A program made the translations under genes and the position numbers. Below, piece by piece: positions 35,716 to 54,354 of a stretch of 64,000 nucleotides of DNA. Positions within the stretch are counted from its first letter, which is position 1, and every line of letters begins with the position of its first letter. This stretch comes from Scedosporium boydii. Its lineage: Eukaryota; Ascomycota; Sordariomycetes; Microascales; Microascaceae. The DNA is taken from contig NJFT01000098.1 in assembly GCA_002221725.1 (NCBI GenBank), positions 1 through 64,000 of the forward strand. The letters run 5' to 3'. The notes below the pieces were generated by a model that saw only the letters and a list, made by a program, of their open reading frames with translations, ran no database searches and was not told where the DNA came from.

Positions 35716-38700
35716 GACGATAGGGTCGCGATTTATGTTGCTGGAGCTGGGGCGAGTTGAAAAAGGAGTGGACGAGCAGTTGGGCGCCGTCAACTACGCT
35801 TGTCGGAGTTGGCGACGCGAGGCGGAGGTTGTTGAATTTACTCGCGAGAGGGAATGCGAGTTACAGAGACACGAGGACGAGTGTTTCTCCTTAAACCGTT
35901 ATTAGTTGTCGTAGAAGGCAGAGAGTCCCAAGCTGGAACCCCGTCAGAGTAGAATTGACGCCGCCCAAGGCGAGACTAATAGACTAGGGGGTAAATTCGC
36001 TGATGCAAATCTTGCCTGGTCGTCGCGAGGCAAAAAGTAGATGGGGAGTTGGTTGACAATGGTTGGTAAAGATTTGGCAGAAAGTAGGAGATGATTAAAG
36101 ATGGGAAGTTAAGTGGAAAGGATGGGTTCGTGGGGATTAAGGAAGATGTGGCGGCATTATTAGGAAAAGTTATTGTGGAGAGCGCGTTTTGGGTGCCGGA
36201 GAGGGAAGCTGGTGTCCAGGCTTTTTATTATGGAGTGGACGTGAGTACCGTGTATTGTGCTTGGGTTGACTTGTACTTTTGGTGATGGTCGGTGATGGAA
36301 TGACGATGATGGGGAGAAAAGGGAATGGGTTTATCCAGTGTTGGGATTGACGGGATTATATGGGAATTACCCTTCGGGGAGTTTGGGGTCATGGTCTCAT
36401 TTTCGTCGATTTTTTTTGTTGGCCGCAAGCCCAGAGTGGGAGAGGGCGAGGGCGTGGGACGGCGACAATAAAACGGTGGTCTCCATTGCTCCTGGCTCAG
36501 TCTCGCTGCTCTGCCAAAATTTCCGACCAAGGGAGTGGTTTGGAAGTGCATCTCCTTGTTCCCCAGAAATTTCTAGGGGGGAAACTATACGTGCACGGGC
36601 TGTGTCCGGCTCTTTCCGGGCGTGTCAGCAACTGGATGCAGCTGGTGTGTAAGCTGATCTGCTTATAGATGGGAAGAGCCTGGCGATCCCGAGTCCAGCC
36701 TCATGATCAGTGGAGACATTTGTTATGGCCTAATATTCGAGGCACAAAGTCTCAATCATCTGTGTGTCAGCGGAAAACTCAGGTGAAGCACGTGAGTATA
36801 TCAGTCTTCGACCTCCAATGAGTACCAGACCTGCGTCTTGATGAGTTGATATCACTGTTTACTATGAAGTTTGAGGATTTTAACTGTAATGTGATCTCTA
36901 CTTCTCTGATACCTTATCGTCGATAAAAAGCGCGCAATTATCTCCAGAGTCTCGGCTTGACCGGCCCACGTCGAGATCCGCCCCCAACATGAATGCTCGC
37001 ATGCCCCAATATACCTTCGCTTAGCTATCGCGTAGGCTTTCCAATGAAAGGCCATACTCGAAGGTGACAAAGGGTGAGGAATTTGTGTGCCCACCAAGCT
37101 ACAGCAAAGAACGGGAGTCTGCTACAGCCAAATGAAAAGACGAACACCGTTGAAACCGCGGAACGACTGTCTAGCTCTTATTATTGACGAGAGGAAGACC
37201 TCACGTGGGATGGTCGAATGATGCAACTGCAATTTTATAGGTATCTAACTTCAGCAGTGCTCCGGGGCACTTCGAACCCGGAGGTACAATGCGCTTCTAG
37301 AATCCATGCTGTCTAGCAACCGCCAGTGAACCCCGACTGCTTGATCGCGTTGGCCAGCCGCGGTCACTGAACCAAGGTCGGATGGCGTTTGAGTAGCCCT
37401 TTACAACTTGAGGTCACTAGGAGTTGATGAGATTTCGCAAGCCGGGGAACACTGCTAGCGATATAGGCAACTGGATGAAAGGTATTGCTCGGCGCCTGGG
37501 TAAGACCCTGGGATCTCGTTGGAGGAAGAAAGACCATATCATGCCCTTTTCTCAACGACCTGGCCCACTCGGCTCACTATTCTCCCATTTTTTTCATGAC
37601 ATCGATACTCTTACCTCCCGAACCCAAAACATCTGTGGCACGACAAGTAAGGATGAGTACGCGAGGACTTTCAAGTCGGCATTGCATCCTGGAAATGCTG
37701 CATCTCCAAGACGGGAGCCCAAACCCTCGTTGAAGTGTGGAACGTGCCCTTTGTGAAAGCACCGGAAAAACTCGAGACCTAAGGTGCGGGCCTTGACTTG
37801 GATTTCTTGCAATTAATAGAACATGTATCCTAATATGACACCAGACAGAATCCGCCGCCCTTTCGTTCCAAATTCCCAGATCCAGCCTATGGAAGGGTGG
37901 TCGTCCCTAAAAGGCCGCAGCATTCCATACGGGCTGTCCCTTAGATGCCACGGCTTAGTCCTGGTGTGGACGCCGCTCCTATACCTTGGACCTGATCTCG
38001 TTTCGCATTGTCATATAATCTATAATTATTGATAAAAGTCATGTCAACTTGGCCAGGAAAGTTGGACCTACCACGGCATCCACCATCTCTTCCAACAGAC
38101 CTTCCCCACAAAACGGCCGAATCACATCCTGACGGATTGTCGGTGACATTAATGTCTAGATTCAACATCGGCCATCTACATGGAAGGTCATGATTACAGC
38201 CAATGGTGCCAGTGTGGGCGCAATAGGCACATGGTTGAAGAAGAGGTATCTATGTAAGAAGCATGGTGATGTCGAGAGACAGTTCATCTTCAACGCCCAA
38301 GGCCAGGTTCCACAACCCACTTGCTCTTGAATGCCCAACCACGATCTCGACGGCGCATTCACCTTCCACGTGCCTCTTCAGGGATGTTCGGCCTCCCGTT
38401 CGGGCCGGTTGAGGGGGAATATCGGGGTAAATGTGCTCTGAGATATCCAGAGTATCAACACCAACGGAGAATAATACAGAAGATAATGGCAAGATAAGTT
38501 CAGCTGACAGTTCATATACTGATTCTAGACCCAATATAAGCTCTTCCTATCTATTCTCTAGCTCTCTGGGTGGTTCCAAATCTCACTTGGACTTCCCTTC
38601 TGCATAAAAGCGATGCACAAGCAATCCTTCCACTGAGCATGCCCGTCCCATCAGGGCTAGACTCCAGATCTTGAACCCAAGTTCAAACAGCGAACCTACT

Positions 38701-41700
38701 CTTAAGGGACTTGAAGCCCTACGTCTCAAATTTCTTTTAAGCTATCCTTTGGGAAACGGTACAGGCCCGGAAGGCTTTGTCCTTCTCCATTTGGGAAAGT
38801 CCGTCCCGTCATCTGCACCTACCACGCCTCGGGCTTCCGTCCAATTTTATCTATTCATCTGGCTCTACCGCCATCAGAAGGACTTTATTTCGGCCATATA
38901 ACTATCTCGATACCATTGAGAATTGCAGGAGAGGTGGGATGAAGGTTGCCGCCGCATACCTTACTGCAATCGGTTTCTCATGCTGTCATACTCGAGTTTT
39001 ATCTACCTCCGTCCCCGATATAGGATCTCTTTGGTACTCATAGGGGAGCGAGCGAGCCCTACTCTACCCTTGTGGAAATCACAGCCTCACCCTTACTTGT
39101 TAAAGAACAATTAAGAACCAAGCGACATAGTCCCGATGTCTAGGTTGATGTTGGTCGAGGGCCAGTGGCTCCGGCAGGTATATCGGACATCTCATCTTCT
39201 GCGGCACTGTCCCCCATTTAAGTCCTGTTGCCTAAAATCCCACACATCCCCATGCCCCAAGGGGATGCGACAGATGGGGCTCGTCGTCGTGACCCTGCTA
39301 CACCCATAAGGCCCGAGTTAGGAGGGTTCCATGATATATATATCCAAAACCGGATGTGCTTGGATACGCTGATACAGGACGGCGCTGTGCACCACTCTCT
39401 CATCGAATCTCTCACTGATGGAGTCTGATATTACAGCAACCAAGAACGGAATGCCACGTCTCGGCAGCGTCCGATTACGTACATAGACTGGAAACCATCC
39501 TGACAGCATCTGCTACTAGATGAAGCACCGGAACCAGCAAGGCGGCAGCACCATATATGACTCCTTGCATTATGAGCCGAGATTGTCTAATCTGGCGAAG
39601 TAAGAAACTGCAGAATCGGGAGCGGTTGACGGCGCCATCAACCAGTTCGAAAACTTCCCACTTCTTTCTCCAGAGTCACGCTACGGGACAAGGCTGAGCA
39701 CGATACCTTTGGAGAGCCTTGTATGATTGTGCTCTTGCTTCACGTGTCGGTGTATCACCGCTATGATCTAAACCATGAATCGACGGTCGGTTGGGCCTCT
39801 TACTAAGATATTCTCACATAGTATGTCCAATATCAAAGGTGAGGTTGGGGAAAGAAGTGGGGATCTAGAACTCCTCTCGAACGCAGGTCCCTTCCCATCA
39901 ATGAATCTCCGTCCAGCAGACTAAATTAGGCTAGGCAGGCTTGTGATGACCGTGTTAGCCAAGAATATTCATTGAAGGATTGAAGTCATATGGGAATATG
40001 TAAGTCGACGGCCCCTCGCGATTCGTTGAATCTTCTCGTCTAATTTTGTTTTTCCTTTGCACACTAGTGTTCCCCAAACGCGGACAGCATTCAATGTGTA
40101 ATGCGGTCGCATACTTCCCCGCCTGGCCCCCGCAATCGGGCTCTGGGCTCTGTTGACTGCGACGCATAGGAGATCCTCTCAGCCGTGTCATGGAATCTCT
40201 GTGCGAAGGTGGGGAGGTGCGGAGTGCCTTCTAGGATCAGACTTAAGCGACCAGAGAACAGATCATGCAGGCCCTTTCGTGTGGTTGGGGATCTTCCAAG
40301 CAAACACATGTCGGTCCTTACCCGTTGGAGAATAAGCAAAACTAATAAGACGTTCTCCAATATTGCAGATCCCGAGATGCTGGGAGACAAAAGGAGAGTA
40401 AGCTTAAGATGAGATTTCCAGCTACTTGCTGCAACAAAAAGGTACCCGACAGGACGAAGGTCTAGGCCATCGTGCCATCCATCTCGTCTCCCTACATACA
40501 CACCCTCAAGAACACAGGAATACAGCCAGAGACATTTCGGACAAAAGGGAAAGGCTTGTGCGTGTGTGGTGACGCTATTGAGGCTGCAACTGGACTAATC
40601 AAGGAGTGGCGTCGTACCAAGGCAATGGAAGACGAGGGGTGGACGGTGGCAATATTCCGCTCTGCTGTAGCTGGAGTTGGAGTAAGCATGGGGTGGAAGA
40701 CTTCCAAGGCAAGGGGAGATGGGGGGGTAGATGGGGGATGCTGAGGGGGCAGTACTCCAAAGAAGATCGTCGTAGCGTCCGCACGGAAACGACAATATCG
40801 AGGGCCCGAGGTCCAAGATACGTGTCTTGTACGTTGGGGATTCTCTTGACCCCAACAGATGTACTAGCCTCGTATCCTCGACTCCGAGTTAGGTTTATAC
40901 GGGGTTCCATGCTCCTTCTTAGTCCAATGTCTGGGCTTGTATTGCCGGTAGCCGGTTTTACACCTGCGCGGGACTCTTTGCTTCTAGCTTTGAGCGCATT
41001 GGTGTTTGTAGTGAATGCATGGGTCGTTTAGATCCAGCCGTACGCCCAGAATTTCAAAGTTGGCAACGCCCCGTGTCTTGTAGACTTCACTGGCCATGGA
41101 AAGGAAAAGTTCGAGCGAGGGTGCAAGAAGCAGAGGGCGTGCCATGCTCAAAGTCGAGATAGCCAGTCTCTTTTTTTTTGGTCTGACATGTATGGAAAAG
41201 CTCTGTCTAGAAGGTATTGATGGTTACCTTTTCTGCTTGAGTAGGTCGTTATACTCCGATGTACAACGTTGGAGTTACATGCGGCCCTGTCCAAGTCTCC
41301 AAATGTGACCTATGCAGAAAAGCAAACCTCGCAATCTCTTTCGGGACGCTTATCTGTGATCGCATAGAAAAGGGGTCAGCAATGCCGAGTGCTTAGGTTT
41401 CTCCAAAGCCGACATCGCCCTCATTTCTCCTCATTTTTCCGAGGGAGCCTGGGTTTGTAAGGAAGAGACCAAGGTCATGTAGGTGTTGGTGGAAACGATG
41501 CATGGATACGTAATGTTGGCAGGCCTGCGCTACATGAGCCAAGGGAATTCTTTTCGCCAACTTTTTGATATGTCTTGAAGCTTCAAAAATCTCCAAGTTC
41601 GCAAAACCCCCAAGCAGGTCAGTAGGTAAGCCAAGCCACTGATCCCTGCGGCATTGGCTAACCGTGGTTGTGGGCCGGGGGGGGGCACTTGGTCGAAGCT

Positions 41701-42539
41701 GCAGCCGGGCAGGCCTGGTAATGGCGGGATCAAGTAGAGAGAGCACTAACCCGAAGTCCAAGCAGCGTAATGTACGAAGTTATCGTGTACACCTCACCGC
41801 ACTACACTACACTACGTGAGACTACGCTACTTGGTACGTGACACTGCGCGGGACTACATACACTACACAAGAGCCCTTGATAACGTATGTGGGGGCGGTG
41901 GATATTCGGAAAGCGGGCGCTGGGGAGCCAATGTGACAGGGACTATCTCTATCTCAAAGTACACTACCTCACCACTACATACGCTACACTCCACTACACC
42001 GACACTACTTCGTAACTGCACTAGTGCAGTCTCAGACGATCAACCTCCAGCAACATCATTGATCAGAGCTTGCGGGGAAGTGGAGATGTACATTATCGGG
42101 ATCAAAACTGATTGCGACCATCCAGGATTATTGGCTGCAAGCAGAAGTGGGCGTGGCTCTAGTGCAAAAACCTTAAGGTCTGAGGAGGGAATGGGCCTGA
42201 TGATAGCGACGCGCTAACCTAACTCACAGTCCACGACGTCAGGTCCAATCTCCAACTCGTCGTTCGTACTTCGTAGTTCGTTCGGGGCCTTCAGCCACCC
42301 CTGGACACCCTCCTCTACTTCGTAACCTCTGGATTTCTCGAAGGAACATTGAACATGGACAGACCGTAACATTTGATGGAACTGAAACCTGCGGTTCCTG
42401 AAGCATAAAGTCTGGCCGTTGCCATCGCTCTTTCAACATCCCGCTGGCGGAAAACATCCACGGCTGACTATTCACCGTTCCATCATATAACGATATTTTG
42501 TTTTCTATTTTTCTTCAACGGATAGTCTCGGGAGTCAAT
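35716..42539. other. Large gene-free region between housekeeping block and amine block
   Basis: In these 6.8 kb I find no gene with a recognisable domain; open frames stay below about 145 codons. TACTTCGTA words occur at 42006, 42267 and 42316. A CACTACA-rich stretch lies at about 41795-42010. A minus-strand frame at 38250-38534 is protein-like in composition but unrecognised. No transposase, reverse transcriptase or long terminal repeats were seen. Confidence 0.5.
41795..42010. repeat. Degenerate CACTACA/CTACACTAC-rich repeat
   Basis: Words such as CACTACACTACACTAC, ACTACATACACTACAC and CACTACATACGCTACACTCCACTACAC recur irregularly in two clusters (about 41795-41875 and 41960-42010), separated by ordinary sequence. 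The second cluster runs into a TACTTCGTA word. It lies about 530 bases before the permease start. Confidence 0.6.
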
Positions 42540-44760
42540 ATGGCTCAGATGACTGCATCTTCCCCCAAGGAGGGACACCTCCAACCACGACTCTCAAGAC
42601 TGACAATGGTCGCCATGTCGTTCGCCATCTTGAAGTACGTAGACTACAAACATCAAGAACTAAACTCACTCTGACAATGTCATATCGAATAGCACATGGA
42701 TCGCCATTGCCGGAACCATGGGCCTGGTGCTCCCTTCTGGCGGCGCGGTTTCCCTTATCTACGGCTTCATCTTTTGCGTCCTCTGCAACTTTGCCCTCGT
42801 TAGTAGCTTGGGGGAGCTGACAGCCATTTGGCCCACCGCCGGAGGCCAATACCATTTCGTCTATGCGCTGTGTACCGACTCCTGGAAGAACCTCATGGTA
42901 TGCTGATGATGAGGAGGAAGACGATGATGTGTCCTTGTTACGCCTGGCTCGACTTTCCACTTACATCCGGATGTGTAACAGAGCTTCTTGGTTGGCTGGG
43001 TCAACATTGCTGGCTGGCTTACTTTGGTGACGACGGAAGGATTTTTCGGCGGTACGGTCTCCCTATCTCCATCTCCATCCCCATCTCCATCCACTCTTCG
43101 CGTCCCCCCGTACCGAGATCAACTTGAGGTTTTATTTTGCTGACTCGCCGAACAATAGCACAATTCATCTCTGCCGCGGCCGTCATGGCTTCCGGTGGCA
43201 AATATCAAGCCGAGCCTTGGGCAACCTACTTGATCTTCCTCGCCATGCTTACATTCGCTACCATCCTCAATATATTCGGCAACAAGATCTTGGGCCAGTG
43301 GAATAATGTCGCATGTAAGCGTGAACCCCCAACAACCCCGAAACCCTCTCTACCCCTACTGACTCTGGCTACTGCGAACTTTAGTGTATTGGTCGATCCT
43401 CAGTGTGGTCATTATGTGCGTTGTCCTGTTGGCAACCTCTGAAAAGACGGAGGCGAAGACAGTATTTACTGAGTTTCAAAACGAAACCGGATGGCCTAAT
43501 GGCGTCGCTTGGATATTGGGCATGCTTCAATCTGCCCTTTCTCTCATCGGCTTCGACGTTGTCCTGCACATGACGGAAGAGATGCCTGATCCTAGTAGGG
43601 ATGCGCCTTTGGCCTTGCTTTCCGCCATCGGAGTTGGCGGTACCACGTAAGTCCCGCGACCCCCTACATAGGCTGCCGCTCGTACGCATTGTACTTACCG
43701 TAATTTCACTAGTGGAATAGCTGTTGCTCTTGTCGTCCTGTTCTGCCTCGTCGATCCAGCAATCATTCTAGAATCGGAGACTGGCTTGCCCATCGTCGAC
43801 ATGATCTACCGCGCAACCGGTAGCCGAGCAGCTGCAACCGTCATAGCCCTGATGCTCAGCGTGTGCTTCGTCAACGGCACCAATGGATCCACGACGAGTG
43901 TGAGCCGATTGCTATACTCCATGGCCCGAGACAAGGGCATCTTCTTCCACGACTTTTTCTCTCACCTCCACCCGAAATGGAACGTACCCATCCGTACCAT
44001 CATGCTTTCTTTCGTCTTCAACGTCCTCTTCGGCCTGCTCTATCTTGGCCCAGCAGTTGCCTTCAATGCCTACATTTCCTCCTGCACCATCTTCCTTAAT
44101 GTGTCATACGCCTTCCCCGTCATCATGGTGCTCATCAGAGGCAGGAAAGTTCTCGACCAGTTTCAGACTGCCGAGACACCATTCAAGCTCGGAAGGATCC
44201 GTGGACTTATCCTCAACTGGATATCTGCCACATATGTCGTCTTCATATCTATTGTAAGTACAACTCTCTCTTTTCTTTTTTTTCGGGCTTTCTTTGGGTC
44301 ACCAGCCTCATTATTGGTTCGCAATGACTGATTGACATATGTGTACAGTTCTTGTGTTTCCCTCCTGGCCTTCCGGTTTCTGCCAACCTCATGAGTAAGT
44401 CAATTGATATGGGAACACATCATTTCTGTTGGATAATGTGACAGCAGAGGCTCACAACCGTGCGAACAGACTACGTGACCGCCGTTATCGGAATATTTGC
44501 CGTGTTCATCACGATATATTGGGTAGTATATGGCAAGACATTCCAAGGACCTGTACGTCTCCGCCTACTCTTAAACGCCCGTTTGGTGGCACCTTGCTCT
44601 GAAGACTAGCTAACGAACTATCTTTCTCCGGGACCAGCATTTCGAGGAAATCATAGGTCACAACATGGCGGACCAGGGTATTCTTGTACAGGGAGATGTG
44701 AAACAGGACCATTCGAGCAAAGCGAGCAAGGAGGAATTGGAGCATACCCATGGCGCTTGA
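42540..44760 (+). CDS. APC-family amine/amino-acid permease (GABA/choline-type)
   Basis: This is a plasma-membrane transporter of the amino acid/choline transporter branch of the APC superfamily. There are nine exons: 42540-42634, 42693-42897, 42982-43051, 43159-43314, 43385-43646, 43713-44253, 44349-44394, 44470-44552 and 44638-44760. Every junction keeps frame, giving 526 aa, the usual length. Hydrophobic segments continue through the protein (about 12 expected). Typical family features are GTMGLVLPSGGAVSLIYGF near TM1-2, GELTAIWPTAGGQYHF, the GFDVVLHMTEEMPDPSRDAP loop and the NGSTTSVSRLLYSMARDKG segment. A short hydrophilic C-terminus follows. Substrate cannot be read from sequence; GABA, choline, polyamine or another amine are possible. 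It is the first of five + strand genes leading to the amine oxidase. Confidence 0.88.
43061..43092 (+). repeat. TCCATC hexamer repeat inside permease intron
   Basis: About five imperfect TCCATC/TCCCCATC units lie in the third intron of the permease gene, upstream of its acceptor. Confidence 0.5.
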
Positions 44761-49516
<4,756 letters not shown>

Positions 49517-52500
49517 ACTACCAAGGATATATACTGTACAATTGCGTCCATAGATAGATAAAACATCAATACAACCTTTAGGCTCATCCTACTTTTAATA
49601 GCCAAATCGCTCACTGTTCGTGGAGGACTCTATATTCGTGGAACTGGACATAAGATTGAATTAACAAAATTTCCATGAGACTCGTCAAAAAAGCATAGTT
49701 CAGTCACAGAGAGCGTGGAGCGGGTGACGAAGGCGCGCATGGAGTTTCGATGAGCTCCCACCTTTCCATACATGAGATCTACCAATGGCACAGGCGCGCG
49801 AATCGTAAAGGGCACGGCCAAAATGATCAATTGATGCCTCGTACTAAACTCTTCTCGGGCAACGACTTGCTAGGCTGGCTAACGGCTGCGGCTACTAGCA
49901 TCGGGCACCGGTCATGGGACACCCCAAGAGCCAAAAACCACGGAGCGGCTCCGCATTTCCATGTGGAAACCATAGCTGTTTAACCTTGAATCCAAGCCAC
50001 GGGTCGGGAGCACCAAGCCAGGACTGGGCATTGATGGTCGATGTTGCCCCGCCAAGAGACTGGTCATTCAGACATTTGGTCCATTCCAATGTGAACTAGC
50101 GTTTCTAGTCTACTCTGGTGAAATAAATCTATTGATGAGAGGGGATCTTGACGTCTTCCACGCTTCGCTTGTGTTCGTTTGCCTTCGCTGGGCGTTCGGC
50201 GTTCTTGCTAGTCCCGAGATGGATGCCGATCAAAACGCGGGGCAAGGCGGGGTGGGGCGTGGGGAACACGATCGGCTCAACTTGTACAATGGTAAACTTC
50301 GCTGTTATTGCCTGGGGTGTGAACCGAAAAACCTCAAGCTGGAGTCTTGACGTTTATGTACACTCCACTACGGGGAGTAATAGTTTCTCGCTCCACCTGA
50401 GTGAGTTGTAGGTGATGAGGACGAAATATAAAGGGGTCTCTACTGGAAGACTCCAATGGCCCAAGGCTTGAAGTCTTCGGCAATCCAGTCCGCCAGGTAC
50501 CTTAAAGCTGCCAGGATTTTGTACATGCCCACGAGGTTGCCGCAACACCCGAATGTTATTTCTCGAGAATACCTCATATTCGAAGGCGTGGCTTCATTTG
50601 CCCGGGCCCAATACATGGGGAGCTATCGGTTTCGTCTCAATTGCCACCGTGATACGCCGTTCGTTCGAAGGACTGTATGGAGTTTGGTTAATGGGTATGC
50701 CATCGTTCCTTTGATGAATTCCGTAATAGTTTTCTCAGGGCTCTAAAGCCAGACAGAACTCTATTTTGTGCGCCTAGAGAGGATCAGTGATGGTCGGTTT
50801 TAGGGTTGCGTGGGGTGTATTCTTCCATAATTGGAGCGCTAGTTCTAAATCCGATCAAATTAGACAGTGGAGTTCTTGGCGATGACGTTAGATGGCAGCC
50901 CAGGAGCGAGCAGGAAAACTTACATATCCGAAGCCTCAATATCTGCCTTACCGGCGTATGACTGAAGTGCAAGTCGAAGCCGGGGGGGGAAGGGGGGGTT
51001 AACAGCGGTGTTCCAATGGGGCTCAAACACATCGTTGATGGTGCGTCGGTTGGCTTCGTCGAGGATGCTGCTCAACGTTTGAAGTTCGTGAATAACGGCG
51101 CTGCATTGAAGATGGTAATTGTTGAGAAGTTGTTAGTTTACGATACCCATTTGAAATTCTGTCTATGAACGAGTATAGTTGGTGAGCGTCGGCTGGAAGG
51201 CCCGCGAAGCCGGACGTCTCCCTGCTTCGTAGTGATCCCAGCAGACACCAGTGAGAATCGGGTGCTGCCCACTTCTGAGTAGTCGACAGTCTACTACTCG
51301 AAGTGTTCGTAGTCTCAGGGGCTCGTTGAGCCGGTTTCTGTGGTGGTTAGTATGGAGGAAGTAAGGTTCCCAAATTTGGCTCGGGGTCGGAGGGAAGCCG
51401 CCTGAGGTTGTTGTGTTGTAATTCATTCCATTGTCTCAATCCAAGCGGTCGTTTCTACGCAATATCTATCAGGTACTTGCCATTGTGACGCGACTTCCGC
51501 TTATGAGACAGCACCTTCCAAATCGCTTCTCAACGTCTGGCATGTGACGACTGAAACTTCTAACGGGATCCAGACTTGGGTGATCCTTCCGCATTTGGTC
51601 ATGGGAGGGTTTGTAGGCCTACGCTGGAAGGCAAGGCCATAAGAGTAACTTATCGCTGAAGCCTGGGAGTGTTCCCAGCTATTTGGCTCTCGATCTCAAT
51701 CTGGCCAGTTTGTGCTCCCAAGCTGGACTCAGATATAAGCCGTGAAGTGCTCTCATACCTCAGGCTGACCACCTAACCCCCTTCCCTTCCCAGGCAAATC
51801 GTGCAAGCCACATCGTCTCAAAACGTCGAATCCGTCATGTCCGGCAAGGTACCCCAATAACGAGACAGGAAATACTCAGCAGGTTCATCAACCCCTATGC
51901 ACATAAGAAATATGCACCGAGGTAAAGGAAGAGCATCGGATTCCGGCCTGGATGATGCCCCGTGAACCAAATGGTCCGTGCAGAGCTGGGCTGTTGACCT
52001 CGAGGTACCTTAGTTTTAGATCCGCAATGATCCACAATCCAATCTCCAATGATTCCGCCATGCAGCCAACGGATTAGGAAGTAATTTGAGTCAAGGTGTG
52101 TGTAAGTTTAATATGGGAACGGTAATAGTGAATTGTGTTACATTTACCCTTCGGGATTGCCATGCATGTGGGCGTGCATCCTGACTTACAAGTAGTACAC
52201 CCCACATCCCACACCCTCCTCCCCTGCTAGGCGTCTTGGCGTAGTGGCTGTTTTAGGGCAACTTTCAGTATAGCTTTGAAGTTTACCGCGAAAGAGACAC
52301 AGCTTTGAAATCAATCGTCCTGAAGCTGGAAGGGAGAGCTTAGTTTGACATCAAAGAATCACTACCGGACACCTTTTCTGGAGACCGGGGGTTCCACACA
52401 GTATTGGCCGAGGTGCCCGGTCCCCGACGATGTTGGAAATAATACTCATTAGGTTAGGCACCCTTCGGCTCCCTTCCGGCTGTGAATCGGCCCAGAGGGA

Positions 52501-52755
52501 GAGGGGATGAGGGGGTGTCCTTGGACATGTCGTGGTGTTCCCTCCTCCAGGTTAACTTCTCCGTGGGACGGGTATCTGGTGTCGTTTAAAAGCCACAAGA
52601 CGACAAGGCCACGCTTTTCAAGGCATCTTGGGTTTTGCAAAACTCGACCGCAACATTGTACAATAGCCATACTTCCTTCTCCTCCCTACCTTTGTGTTTT
52701 ATCTTGGGCTGTCATCAAATACCTTCATTCCGTCGAACGAACGAGGCATATCACA
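49517..52755. other. Intergenic, katG to aldehyde dehydrogenase
   Basis: These 3.2 kb contain short open frames only, the largest under 105 codons. I see no recognised domain, RNA gene or repeat. Confidence 0.5.
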
Positions 52756-54354
52756 ATGGCTTTGACAGTTAAGCTCAGCACCCCAGTTACTGGGCCATAC
52801 GATCAGCCCATTGGCTTGTAAGAGTCGTAAAAGGCCATATTGATCTCTAAATTCTCGCTAATGCCTAAAAACTTTAGGTTCATTGACGGCAAGTGGGTCG
52901 AAGGCGTTGACCGGAGAAAGTTCAAAGTCGTCAACCCTTCCACAGAAGAGGTCATCACCTCCGTTTGCGAGGGCACCGAAAAGGACATCGATTTGGCCGT
53001 TGCAGCCGCCCGAAAGGCCTTCGATACCACATGGAAGGAGACCTCTCCCGAGCAGCGAGGTCGACTTCTCTCCCGTCTTGCCGATTTGGTGGAGAAGAAT
53101 AGGGACCTTCTGGCGGCCGTTGAATCTCTAGACAACGGGAAGTCGATCAGTAATGCCCGTGGTGATGTCGATGCTGTGGTTAGCACCATCAGGTACTATG
53201 CAGGCTGGGCGGATAAGATCGAGGGCAAGACCATCGATGTTGATCCTAACATGTTTCACTACACTCGGTCTGAGCCGGTAAGATTCCCCTTCCATCCCTC
53301 TGCTCAGCGCTGATGCTCTATCTAGCTTGGCGTTTGCGGTCAAATTATCCCCTGGAACTTCCCTCTCCTTATGCTCGCGTGGAAGATCGGCCCCGCGCTC
53401 GCAACAGGAAACACTGTGGTCATGAAGACTGCCGAGCAGACGCCCCTTTCTGCTCTCGTCTTCACGCAGTTCATCCAGCAAGCCGGCTTCCCCGCGGGCG
53501 TTTTCAACCTCGTCTCCGGTTTTGGTCCAATTGCTGGCGCTGCACTCTCTTCCCATAAAGATGTTGACAAAATCGCCTTTACTGGGTCTACTCTTGTTGG
53601 AAGGCAGATTATGCAGGCCGCTGCCTTGTCCAACTTGAAGAAGGTTACCCTCGAGCTTGGCGGAAAGTCGCCCAACATCGTGTTCAATGACGCAGATATC
53701 GAAGACACGATTTCATGGGTCAACTTCGGCATCTATTTCAACCACGGCCAATGTTGCTGCGCAGGATCCCGCATTTATGTCCAGGAAGGCATCTACGACA
53801 AGTTTCTTGCTGCCTTTAAGAAGAGGGCTGCAGAGAACAAGGTTGGGGACCCCTTTGATGAAGAAACCTTCCAGGGCCCCCAGGTGAGCAAAGTTCAATA
53901 CGATCGCATCATGGGCTACATAGAGTCTGGAAAAAAGGAAGGAGCGACTCTCGAAACAGGTGGCGGACGACATGGCAGCAAGGGCTACTTCATCCAGCCA
54001 ACAATTTTCAGCAACGTTCGTCCGGATATGAAGATTATGAAGGAGGAAATCTTCGGCCCAGTTTGCGCTATCTCCAAGTTCAAGGATGAGGAGGAAATTC
54101 TGAAGCTGGCTCATGACACGCCGTACGGTCTCGCTGCTGCCGTCCACACGAGAGACGTCAACACTGCCATCCGCGTCAGCAACTCTCTCAAGGCCGGCAC
54201 TGTTTGGATCAACTGCTACAATATGCTGCACCACGCCGTGCCATTTGGTGGATACAAGGAGTCTGGAATGGGTCGGGAGCTCGGTGAGGCTGCCTTGGTG
54301 AATTACACGCAGAATAAGTCGGTGGCTCTGCGCTTGACAAAGTCCCGGTTGTAA
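52756..54354 (+). CDS. Aldehyde dehydrogenase with C-terminal SRL
   Basis: This NAD(P)-dependent aldehyde dehydrogenase oxidises an aldehyde to its acid. There are three exons, 52756-52817, 52878-53277 and 53326-54354, with introns of 60 and 48 nt, giving 496 aa, the family's usual length. Motifs are IIPWNFPL (cofactor site), [19 protein letters not shown] (general-base Glu about 264) and [11 protein letters not shown] (nucleophile, the middle Cys, about 298). KEEIFGPV and [15 protein letters not shown] follow. It is closest to the broad ALDH1/2-like group. It ends in Lys-Ser-Arg-Leu, a canonical PTS1. It lies between KatG and the copper amine oxidase on the same strand, so the amine-derived aldehyde is the likely substrate, by inference. 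Confidence 0.95.

Noticed and set aside
37262..37285. CCGGGGCACTTCGAACCCGGA hairpin, tRNA-like
   Set aside because: The loop is nine bases with an imperfect stem, and no other tRNA arms are present.
38250..38534. Minus-strand frame with a plausible-looking peptide
   Set aside because: Too short and without start context, splice partner or known family.
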